64,000 bases of DNA from Symbiodinium microadriaticum (taxonomy: Eukaryota; Sar; Dinophyceae; Suessiales; Symbiodiniaceae), in the NCBI GenBank assembly GCA_001939145.1, contig LSRX01000256.1:649932-713931 (forward strand), read 5' to 3'. The stretch's first letter is position 1, and the number at the start of each line of letters is the position of its first letter. A program made the translations under genes and the position numbers. The notes beneath the pieces are model-generated. The model did no database searches and was not told where the DNA came from. It saw only the letters and a list, made by a program, of their open reading frames with translations. Positions 1 to 11,300 of this stretch are shown piece after piece.

Positions 1-25
1 TATATATATATATATATATATATAT
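1..25. repeat. (TA)n microsatellite at window edge
   Basis: Uninterrupted TA dinucleotides run from the first base, followed by AT-rich sequence to about 90. The tract may extend beyond the window. Confidence 0.9.
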
Positions 26-1543
26 GTATTTATTTATTGTTTATTTATTTTATTTTTTATAGTTATTTAATATTTGTTTATATACTTATGTATATGTATG
101 TCTGAATGCCATGCACGCATGCACATGCACATATGTAGTGGACTTGTAATGATGGCATGTTTTAGGATCCTTGGGGATCGTGCTGTTCGTAAAGTTAGGG
201 TGCCCATATAGGTATGTTTGCCACCTTGCTTCACGCATTCCCGTTTGAGATAGAGCGCGACAGACCCGTCATGAAGGACCAGAAGTTCCCATGAGGGATA
301 CTTTGGGGGGGGGTGGTTCCTGGCAGACCCTCGACCCGAAGCCCGAATCCTAAGGACCTCCACTCCATCTCTGAAGTTCATACACGGTAAAGAGGCAAAA
401 GTGCAAGAGATCTCCAGAATCCCAGATGAAGCCATTATAAGAACTCTGTGAACTGTACAGCCACCACAGCTGTCAGGTGGGACATTTCGAGGCCAGGGGA
501 CCCAGAGATTGAAAAGCAAGCCCACTTCAGGAACAGCCGCCGCAAAGATGTTTCTGGGTGTTGTCAGTCGATTTGAGGGTTTTTGTATAAGCCCCCTGAA
601 GATGGCGTCTACGTTGTGGCGTCACCTTGTACAGGATTTACGTCCATGCGCTTGTTTCCGGGTTTAAGAGAGCCGAGGGAAGCCATAGAGTCCATAAGGT
701 GAAGCCCAAAAGAACTCGATGATCTGCGGTTCGAGGGCCTGTAGGGTAGGGATACTTGGAGACTGCAACGCCCCTTCTTTGCACATCAGACCCTGAATCA
801 TTATTCACCCTCCTTGTGTTCTCCTGGAAAGGCGTGAATCCAGGGGTCTCGTGTTGTTGTTCAGGAATTTTGCCTTGATTCAAGGGTTTAGGGTTTAGGT
901 TGCACCCATTTCTGGCAATGGCTGTATGTTTTGGAACCTTTTGGGTTTGCGGATTACGGCTCTCGTGCAGCCATCAGAAGCTTTAGATCTCGCACCCTAC
1001 GTAGGCCCTCAGTCCCACCGAGACGAAATCCCCGCAGCGTATCCTATGAAAACCCTGAAATGAAAGCATCAAGCGTTTGCTCCAGCACGTTTAGATGGGG
1101 GTTTTGAGGCTAAGCTTTAGACCCTCTCCCCCTCAACCTTAAATGCTCGATGCTGTATGTTCGCGAAGCCTTGACTTGACTGGTCGCCTGCTTGCCGTCT
1201 CGCTTCACATACCTTTCAAGCAACACTTAGCATCGCACCTTGAATCCCACTCGTCGAAATTTCAAGCACGAATGTGATTGTGTGTGTGTGTGTATGTAAA
1301 AATACGTATGTTTGCATATATATATATATATAGATACGCATGTGAAATGCATCCATGTATGTGTTTGTATTTACCATGCATACTTACGTACGTACGAACG
1401 TCCCTAGTGCTTGTTTATGTTGGATTGTGTTATTGATAAAGGGTTTATTGATTCTCGACCTATTCATTTCTTGGTTCATTGCTTGGCTGACTTTTTACAT
1501 TTGGGAACAGTAGCTGGGCGGTGCGTGAATGCATCGTAGCTAG
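26..1543. other. No convincing gene
   Basis: This stretch holds scattered TTTAGGG-like words, a (TG)n/(TA)n tract near 1278-1333 and no open frame with protein-like composition. A piece at 970-1003 reading SEALDLAPY, between a CAG and a GTAGGC, could be an ankyrin fragment but is too short to call. Confidence 0.5.
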
Positions 1544-1590
1544 GTCACCTCGGGCTTGGAGACTGAGGTGGCGCGCCTGCTCCTGCAGGG
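1544..1590 (+). CDS. Ankyrin-repeat exon (first half of a repeat)
   Basis: The island reads ETEVARLLLQG, the second-helix signature of an ankyrin repeat, a protein-protein interaction unit. It opens after an AG at 1542-1543, with an in-frame TAG just upstream showing the exon boundary. A GC donor (gcgtgc) after 1590 leaves a split Gly codon. The exon at 1924 completes this codon and continues the ankyrin repeat in frame, which is the main support for both boundaries. The gene it belongs to is not resolved: it may be the N-terminal part of the ketosynthase gene downstream or a separate gene. Confidence 0.55.
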
Positions 1591-1923
1591 GCGTGCAGTC
1601 CTTTGCTTGCAGTCAGATGCGTTTCCGGGGACCCCAAAGGGCCGTCATTAGGGTTTAGGGTTTCGGGTTCATTTTTGTCTTTGCGTGCGTGCATGCAAGG
1701 GTGGACGGGGAGCGTCAGAAGATTAAGAGCTGGTGCTTGGGGCCCGTGGATGTCGGATTAGTTTTAGGGTCTAGGGCTCCAAAGTGCAAGCCAGGGCTGA
1801 GGGTCTAGGGCCCTGGGGTGTAGGTCAGCTTCAATTGGCTTCAGGAAAATCGCAGCAAAAACGTGTAAAATGCCTTGAAGCCTCAACCTTAAAACCTAAG
1901 GAAACCCCCCCGAAGCCTTGAAG

Positions 1924-2034
1924 CTGCAAGGATGCGAGGGCAGCGCAGCCCGACGGCACCACGGCTTGGGATCTCGCATCCCAACACGGGCATGCAGAGA
2001 TCGCGCAATTGCTGCTTGAGCATTCCAGCATCTC
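1924..2034 (+). CDS. Ankyrin-repeat exon
   Basis: The island reads DGTTAWDLASQHGHAEIAQL followed by LLEH, an almost canonical ankyrin repeat (G-T-T-A..LA...GH.EI..LLL). It follows an AAG acceptor at 1921-1923 and completes a codon begun in the exon ending at 1590. It ends either at an in-frame TAG (2036-2038) or at a GTAGGC donor after 2034; the donor fits the local exon-intron pattern better. What follows is unresolved. Confidence 0.6.
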
Positions 2035-2569
2035 GTAGGCTTTGCACCGTGCTGGCCCATCTTTGGGTTTTAAGGTGACGGTCTCGGCTTAGGGTTTCCG
2101 AAGCTCAGAGTTGGACTTCGCGATTCACGGTTTCTCGTGGCTACATGTGTACGTCTGCGGTGTCATTGCCGTCACTCGAGAGTATTGCGGAGGAAAAAGG
2201 AGTCTTGGCTGGGATGTGCTGGTTGCTCCATATACCGACACAATGCGTCTGCATACTCTTCATACAAAAGCTGATCCAGCGCCCCAAGACCGTGACCTAC
2301 TGAATAAGCATCTTGGCTTCTACGGCCATGGGAATTTGGTGTGACTGGGTGATTCGCCTCGGTCCCGTGCTCTTGCGGTCACGGGTACCTTGCTAGCCCA
2401 GAAGACGTGTCGATGCGAGGCTGCAAGGAAAACACACAACCCCAACCCCAACTTCGAGCGCCTGCAAATGGTTGTGGGTTGTTTATGGGGTGCNGGGTTG
2501 GGTGTAGCTATTTGTGGCAGTTCTTTGGGGTATTGTGTAAGGGTTTGTGAATATTTTCTTGGGTCGCAG
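2035..2569. other. Intronic or intergenic, one ambiguous base
   Basis: No motif-bearing exon was found between the last ankyrin exon and the first ketosynthase exon. A single N is present at 2494. A linking exon, if one exists, was not recognised. Confidence 0.4.
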
Positions 2570-2638
2570 TGAACCTTCAGTGCTACCTCAAAGATCTCAA
2601 AGCCGGCACTCTGAACCCGGAAGCCCCGAAAGCCAAAC
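2570..2638 (+). CDS. KS exon 1 (before RWD)
   Basis: It reads LKDLKAGTLNPEAPKAK and corresponds to the FW..L..G......P..RW stretch near the KS N terminus. The acceptor is CAG at 2567-2569. A GT donor (gtccca) leaves one base that forms an Arg codon with the next exon. The usual KS start (GMACR-type motif) was not found upstream, so the N terminus is missing or too diverged to see. Confidence 0.55.
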
Positions 2639-5238
2639 GTCCCAAAGCCTAAACCCTGCAGAATGCTCTAGTGTGTAGGGTCCCTGCTTTGGGCTACTTA
2701 GGGACTGTAGGGACTTTAAGTTCTGTCACGGGCGTTCCTGGCTGATAAGCCTTGGTTCATCTACGCCCAAAAAGCCTAAATCCAAAGCCCTCCAGGCCTC
2801 AAATCCTAAACCCTTGAACCCCTAAACCCTCATCGCTGAAGCCCTTAAAGCCCTAACCCCTAATCCCTAAACCCTAAACCCTAATCCCTAATCCCTAATC
2901 CCTAAACCCTAAACCTGCACCGTACAAGGTTGGGACCACGAGCAATACTACACTCGGGACCCGCTGAAGGATCAGGCCTGAGCCGGTCCGTCGGCGCCTT
3001 CGGAGTCGTTCCCTTTTAAGGGTTTACGAAGGTTTAGGGTTTGGGGTCTAGGGTATAGGGTTTTAGGGTTTAGGGTTTAGCAGTTTGGGAAACTTCAAAA
3101 TTTCCCTTACGGCTCTTATAGAGGTAGCTATTCAATAATAATTTGCAGGGCCCACAAACTACAACCCAGTTTAGGATCTGTAGACGGTTTAGGGTTAAGG
3201 GTTCCTTTAAAAGGATTTAGGATCTGTCGAGGGTTTGGGGTTCCTTTAAGGATTTAGGATCTCTAGAGAGCTTAGGGTTAAGGCTTAAGGGTTTCTTTAA
3301 GGGGATCTAGGATCTGTAGAGGGTTTAGGATGTATCTGCTTTAGTAAGGCTGAGCCCTCTAAGAGCTCCCTTTTTTGCTTTAGATGGGGCGTCCCTTCCA
3401 GACTCTGAAACCTGGGCTTAGGGGTCATATGGTATCCCGTCTCCCTGATCTTTTAACAACCCACAAAACCCCAAGTCTCAGGGTTTAGGGTTTAGGGCTC
3501 ATATACGACCCCTTGCAGAGGCTTGCATAAGCAGTAAGGCACAATACATGAAATCGAGAGGCTCCCAGAATGGACCACATTCTGGAACAGCACTAAACCC
3601 TAACCTAACCCTAACCTAATGCTAAAGCCTGAGGGCCTAAACCCACCCTACACCCTAAAATCTAAAGCCCAAACCGTAAACCCCACCGCAAAACCTGGAC
3701 CGGACGCAATCGCAGCCCCAAGCACTGCCGGTCGCGAGGATCCGGCCCAGAAGTGGAAGACGCACTGCAACCACGGCACGTGGCTCTGCAGCACCCGAGT
3801 TCTCGTGCTAGTGGATTTAAGTTTAAGGTTCACCCAGAATAATGAGGATTACATCAGTTATATAAGGCTCGTGGAAGGGCAAAGGGTTCGTTGTTTGTTA
3901 AAGGTGACTCCTGAAGACTCCAACAGCCCGTTCTCACCGAATCTGCTCTAACTCCTAAAATCGGAATCCCTCTACCTATAGTCTCCATTGTAGTTCCTTT
4001 TTGTGGTTACCTTTTAGGATCCTTAATATGGAATTGGTTAAACCGAAAAAGGAACTAAGATGGAGGCTATAGGTATTACAGATACAGGTGTACTCGCCAC
4101 TTAGGCGTTTTGGGAGTCTCTGCACTAGGGGTGTGGGACTTCGGGTGATGTGGACTGCCTACGGCCTGGGACTTCGGCTCTGGGGCAGTGTAGACCCGAA
4201 AAAACTCCCCAAAATCGCCATCCTAACAGCCCCCGAATCCCCGGATTCCTCCAGTCCCTGAATTCTTCGGGCCTGCACAGCCGAAGCTCTACTATTGGCG
4301 AACTCCAGGAAGCTGGAACGTCGATTGCGGATGATTCTGTAGTGCTAGGGTTCCCCATGCTCGACCTGACAACATGACGATAATCATGTTCCAACTTTCT
4401 GGCGTAAGCCCCTTGACCCAAATTCTTAGGGGCTGAGTAGGGAACCTTTAACCTTTTGGGGCTTATATAAACCCATTATAATTCGAATGGTTAACCTTTT
4501 TGGGCTAATATATTCGGCCCCTAAGAATTGCAGCACCCAGAAGCCTTCAGTGCCGAAATTCCCACCGGAGCCGATCACAAAGCTGTAGCACTTCTCACAT
4601 GACATGCGTCATAGGTGTTGCCACCCAAACACATAGAGCGCCTTCAGTCGCATATAACCCTACAAAGCGATGCTACAGTTCCAAGGTACATCGAGGGTCT
4701 CGAGCTCTTCGACAACAAGATGTTCAAGCCGCTTGAATTTAAAGGTCTGAACACTTAGCAAGCGTGTCCCATTTATGTTCCGTATATCCTACTGTCATAC
4801 CATAAGGTATACCCTCCAAAGTCCCCAAAACTTTCGTCTGTCACTTAGGGCCCCTACATGCAGCCTTTATGCGCCACGCTCGAGAGCCTGGGTTTTCCAC
4901 AAGACCCCGAATCCCAACTTGCCCGAACAGCCCGCTTGCGGGTGATATAGGGGGCCTGAATAGTTAGAATCGGGTTTTAGGGTGCATTCGAGAGAACTAC
5001 TGCGTAATGGTATAGGTACTTCAAAGTGTTGTCGTTTTTGGATGGGGCGGGGGGGAGGGATGAGGCATGTTGGCTTCTACCGGTTCCGGTGGGCTAGCGG
5101 GTATAGAAGGTTTGCATAGGGAATGAAAACACACTACCCCGCTGTTTTGGCAACTAGGCTCCTAGTACTAAATTGTTACTGTGATTAGTAGTTTTACTAT
5201 ACTTTGATTTGTATTGTTATTGTTCCTACTACTATTAT

Positions 5239-5276
<38 letters not shown>

Positions 5277-5277
5277 G

Positions 5278-5340
<63 letters not shown>

Positions 5341-8300
5341 AGTATTACTATACTTTTCTGAGACACCTGCAAGTATATTCGGAACTCATTTGCAGCCCCA
5401 GGTTTAGATTTGCGGCTTAAGGTTTTGGGGGTTTGAGCTTTGGGCCATTGGGGGCTTTAGCTTTTGGGGGTGTGGGGTTTGGGTTTTGGGGTGTAGGCTT
5501 TGGGGCTTAGGGTTTAGAGCTTCTGCTGGCGGTGCCCTTTTGATGCTCGCGGCTTACAGGTTCGAGTTGAGCTTACCGCAAAACCCTGAACTGGGGTTTT
5601 GGGCTTTAGGGTTTACGGTTTAGGGTTTAGGGGTTCTGGGGTTCAGGGCTCATGGAGACTTCAACTTCCAATTCTTAGAAGCCAGAAAGAGCCGAAGTCT
5701 TCACACCCCAACGCTTTAGGACACCTGGCCCATCCTCGGCGCCCTCCGCCCCTCAAAAGCGATAAATCTAGGACAGTTTCAGGTGGGTAGTTGCCGTTAT
5801 GGGAGCCTCATAGAAGGTCTATATACCTTATAGAAGCCCTATAGAAGCCCTATGGAAGCCCTATGTACCCTAAACTCCCCACCTGTAGTTTCCTTTAACC
5901 CCCCTAAACCCCTAACCCTAAACCCTACACCCCAAAACCCTAAAAAACCTGAAACCCTTAAAAATCCTAACCTCCCCACCCTGTAGTTTCCTTTAAAGAA
6001 TAAACCCCCTATGGCCCTTCAAGGCGCTGAAGCTTAGAAGGAGCTGGGAAGTGCGCTCAGGATTTGGGTTTAGGGGTTTAGGGCTTTTAGGGTTTAGATG
6101 TTTAGGGCTTTTAGGTAGGGGTTTAGGGTTCAGGGCTTAGGGTTTTGGGGTTTAGGGTTTAGTTAGGACTTAGGGGTTTAGGGCTTTTAGGGTTTAGGGC
6201 TTAGGGTTTGGGGTTTAGGGTTTCTGGGAAGTAAGCGCCCAGGATAAGCAATCTCGAAGCTGGCGGCATGGATCCCAACCAGCGGCAGGCCCCTGACATG
6301 TTTCCCAATGCCCTAGCTTGTCAGGGCCCTCCCTATTGCTCCACAACGGTTCCGGCACTACCTACAAGCGATGTATGGGCGGGTTCTGGAACGGATTCAA
6401 GAGGTTTCTATAGGGCCTTTCAGAAGGGCTCCAGAAAAAATCTACAACTTTATTTAAGGGTTCGCAAAGGCGCTTCTCTCTCATATGTTTCTTGGCGCTT
6501 TAAAGTGTATCGTAAACCCGATGATGCTGGAAAGCGCGAAAGTACTTTAGCCTCGCTTTTGCTTACCTTTTTGGGGCATGAGGCCATGGAAAGAGAGCCA
6601 TCATTTCAATCCGAAGCCCTAATCACTGGGTTTGGCGCATCGCATCTTGTTTCACAGTTTGTGAACACCAGGGGATGCTTCCGTCCCAGTACAGGGGGCA
6701 AAATCAATACTCAATAGGTCTATACACTGAGGCAGGTGGTGCTGGCTCAATGCCACCGTCAGTAGATAAGCACAAATCTCTTGCATAGGTCCACAGGACA
6801 GGTTTACATAGCCACTTGGCTCTGCTCAGGACGTCTGACAGCCTTACAGTGTAGCCATGCTCAGCCTCTTCCACGAGAAGCACGACCCGATTTCTCACAC
6901 AGTCGGGCCACGCACACTCACGGCGACCTTCTCTACATCACCAGGCACTGTTCAGGTCAAGACCGACGTCCATTGCTGCAGCAATCTGTGCCCCACTTTT
7001 GAGGGAAGAGGTGGGGTTGTGATAGCTGGCATTGCAGCAATTGCTTTCGTTTCCACCCATGCCCCCTTATTGACTGCAGCAGCGGTTTCCGTGAATGTCA
7101 CTGGCGTCGTCTTGGCATACATTCGACAATGAGGCCTCGGATTGATTTCAGCTTGGCAGTAGGGTGTGGTATTTTCTCCTTTCAGCTTCAAGTTCTAAAG
7201 ACAGGCAACAGCCTTGTCACTGTGTGAGGCAACCCAGATCAGAGCCAGACTCAATGGACAAAAAGCCCCTTTCTTGAGCGGTGTTTGGATCTCGGGTATA
7301 TCCGTCCTGGCAACCATCAAGAAATGGTCGTAGTGATATTTGGGAGGTCTCGGGGGAGTACAGGAATATATAATCATCCAATATGCATGAGGTAATCGGT
7401 TATTTCCCACACGGGTTGCATAATGGGGAAGTAGTGGTGGTATGGTTGAAGAGATGTAGGTGGGAGTATAGGAATAATCTTCTCACGGCTGGGTTAGTGG
7501 TAAGCTGGTGCATTTCTACCCAAAACGGGCAAGGGATCCCTCATAGATTTTATTAGGTTTAGTTTCAAAGGTTGTAGTCTCAAGTGTGTCGGCTGATGTG
7601 AACCACCACGACCACAACAACGCGACAACTGCGACCATGATGCCAGGGACTGGTTTTGCCAGGAGTATACGTTGCAAGTGAAACGCAGTCAGGAAGCATG
7701 GATTGAGAAGCCTGCTGAGTTCGACCTAAACCCTACCCCCTAACCCCACTCCTCTTCCCAGTTACGCCTTGCAAAGAGACCGACGATCTACATGCAACCT
7801 CTGGTAAAAAATCAATATGGCATGACTGATGTAATTAGTCACAGCTTGGGCTCAGCAGTGGGACAACAAGTTAATAACGATCATGGTAATATATTTCGTT
7901 CAATGTCTTACGGTTCTCCAATTGTTTCAAATCAAAGACCAGAAGACACTGGAACAAGCTTAAGAAGAAGAAAAGCCGGAGACGTCGTCAGTATGTTTGA
8001 TAAAGGAATCATAACATTAAATAAGGAGCGCTAAACCCCTAACAAAATCATTCATATGAGAATATAGGCAATGTTCATAGTAGACCAGATATCATGCAAC
8101 AGTTTAATTGAAAACAAGTAAATCTAAATAATATTAATAATGTTCAACTACAAAGCTACAACATACGAGAAGATGGAGAAACCGAAACAGGAGAAGAAGT
8201 TTAAACAAAACAGTTATGAATAAATAAGAAAATTAACAGAAGACAATGAAGGAAATGAAATTGTAAAAAATATTAAAAATAAAAGAAAAACAACTCTGAA

Positions 8301-11300
8301 AATAATAATAAGTTTAGTTTTAGATTATCTGCTAAAATATAACTATACATTTTTCTATGATTGTTTATACACGTTGATAATCTTTCATTTAAATTAACAA
8401 AGGAGCAAGTTATATTGTTGCTTGAATGATTGTAAATGTTTATATACTGCTTTTGTAAATCACAACTGCATTCATAGGTTTTTGTTGCCTCTGTTGCAGC
8501 CCCAGTACTAGGCTGCCCAGTACCACCCTTATCCCCTTTTTGGGAACCCAGAGACTCCAATATTCCTTAATTAAGGAATATACCTTATAGATCATATTAG
8601 GATTCCTATTATAATTTACGGTATATCCCTTAGTTAAGGGATATTGGAGTCTCTGGGAATAGCAATTTCAGATGAACCCTAAACCCTAAACCTTAAGAGC
8701 AAATCGGGCTCCTCTCTGAAGCCCCAAAGCCCCTAAAAACGAGACCCCTGCGGGTTTTTATAATGAGAACCTAAGCCCCTAAAGCCCTAAGCCATGTAAA
8801 CTCGAGCACATTTAAACTTAAACTCAAAATCCAAAGCATGAAACCCTGAACCCAAGCCCAACACCATTTAAACTCGAACCCCCTTAAGCCTTAAACCCAA
8901 GTCCCTTTCGAGTCAGGTTCTTGAGAACGCTAAACCCCTTAAACCCCTTAAAACCCTAAAACCCCTAAACCCTGAGCCCCTAAACCCCTGAACCCCTGCA
9001 CCCACCCCTAAAACCCTCTCCTTAAACCCCGAACCGTCAGGCTCTTGAGGTCTTCTACGAGACGACGCTCAGTGCTGGCCTAGACGAGAAGCGGATTATG
9101 AGGTCCAACGAGTCTGACAGGGTTTAGAGTTTAGAATGTAGGGCTAAGGGTTTAGAGTTTAGGGTTTAGGTTTTAGGGTTTAGGGTTTCAGAAAGATAAA
9201 TTTCTAGGGTTATCCTAGGGCTTTCACAGGGGGAGTTGTTTAGTTGCATTTCACAAAGTCTTCGGAGGTCATGGAGTCCATCAGGCGTTCGTTGGCACGA
9301 GGGTTCTTTGACGCTGAGGTTGTAGGGGGAGGGTGTTCGTGGGCCTCCATAGGTTTTTCGCAGAGGTTTCATGATCACGGGGTTTGACGGGCGCTTGTAG
9401 GGTTTCGAAGCAGGTCCATCGAGCTTCGAGGGGTTTAATGTCTCTGTGGGGTCTCAGTCGGATGTTTATGGGGTTGCATAAGGGGTTCTATACGGTTTCA
9501 CAGGGGGTTCATACTTGGAGGTGCAAGTATCCAAGCGATAGCTCTGGCAGCTATAGAATCGTGAGCCTGCAACCTTCAGATTATGCGTCAACGGCTTTTA
9601 CCCTGGGCTGCCCTTTGTCTTCCTGGATAATAGTAGGGAATGGGTAACTGGATCCCCCTTAATAGTCCTGTAAGGTCCTACTAATGATCCCTTTATCCTA
9701 GTCCCTACAAGCCCCCGTTCCCGTTCCCTGCTAAGAACCAGAGAGTTTCCCTCGTCTCTCATGGGTGCTGAGAACCATTAGCTTATCACAAAAAGAATTA
9801 GTGGCACAAAAAGTGTTAGTGGCACAAGTAGTCGCAGCAGCAGCAGCAGCAGCAGCAGCAGCACCAGCACCAGCACCAGCACCAGTAGCAGCAGTAGCAG
9901 TAGGAGTAGCAGTAGCAGGAGCAGTAGCAGTAGCAGTGGGGGTGGGAGTGTAGGAGTAGGAGTAGGGGTAGGGGTAGGGGTAGGAGTAGGAGTAGGAGTA
10001 GGAGTAGGAGTAGGAGTAGGAGGAGGAGGAGGAGGAGTAGGAGTAGGAGTAGGAGTAGGAGTAGGAGTAGGAGTAGGAGGAGGAGGAGGAGGAGTAGTAG
10101 TAGTAGCAGCAGCAGCAGCAATGTGATTATTATGACTGTTGTCAATTTCACCTCGTTTGGGATTAATAAAAGTTCAAAATTATTCATAATCGTGCAAAGC
10201 ATTTAAGCAACTTCATAAACAATCCTGCGAAGTCAGAGCGCACGCAGGTCCAACATCGGGGTCTTCATGGGAGGCCCGGGAGGAATCCCCGAGTTTGCCG
10301 CCTTGCCCAAGGCCTGGCTGCTGTGAGCTGGCTGCTTAGGACCCAGAGTTTCGGAGCTAGGGAATGAGGTGTTTCTGGTCTAGGTCTAGGTTTTTTTGTT
10401 CCGGTTAGGGGTTGGGGTGTCAGGATAGAGGATCTACGGAGTCGGAGCATCCGAGCTTTCGGTGCTCCATCACCAGTTTAAGTACCTTTCAAAAAACCCC
10501 TACACCATCCTGAGCCCGAAATCCCTCTGCTCCCTAAACCCATAGGCCCCTAAGTAGTTCCTTTTTGGGATTACCTTATAGGACTCTACATATAAACCTT
10601 AAAAAGGAGCTACTCAGGGCCCTGTGAGTAGCCCTAAACCTTGCGACTCCTTCCAGCGTCTAGCAGGACGACAGCGGGGGCGCCTTAGGCTCCACGTGTG
10701 GCCCTTAGAGGAGTCGACAAGGGTTCGCAGCCGACGGTTTAGGGCTTTTAGGGTTTAGGGGTTTAGGGCTTAGGGCTTATAGGTTTCAGGATTTTAGGGT
10801 TTAGGTTTTAGGGTTTAGGGTTTAGGGATCTTGTAGGATCTTGTTAAACGGCCTCATATGGGAAATATTAGGCCGAAGACGCTATCTGTAGGGAGCGTCG
10901 TTTACTTGGGGATCCAAGAAGGCAAGGGCTTTTTGAATGCTAAACTGCAAATCAAGGGTTCCTGACGAGTGCTATTTTTGAGGGCTTGGGATTTCCGGGT
11001 AGGGTTCAACAGCTGGCTTAGGGCTCTTCTGAGGCGGCCAACACGTCACAGAAATAGCGTATTACAGGGAGGGGGCCCCTTTTTTTAAGAGTCCGAAGAG
11101 GCGCGACCGGCTCGGGCTTGAAGTTCAGGGGTTTGGGGTTTCGGCGTCGGGAGAATGACAGTTTAGGCCTCTGAATGTCGAGCTTCGGGTTCCAGGCACG
11201 CTCTCCATGCCTTTGTTCCTTTGTGAATCTTCGGGTAGAGTTTAGGGCTTAGGGTTAAGGTTTTGTAGGGTTTAGGGTTTAGGGGTTTAGGGAGACTAAT

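Noticed and set aside
5204..5420. Poly-Thr and poly-Leu ORFs
   Set aside because: They are translations of an (ACT)n microsatellite.
6268..6717. 149-codon ORF beginning MDPNQRQ
   Set aside because: Only the first seven codons belong to the KS exon; the rest is intron read-through without motifs.
9765..10202. Poly-Ala/Val and poly-Leu ORFs
   Set aside because: They are translations of a compound microsatellite.
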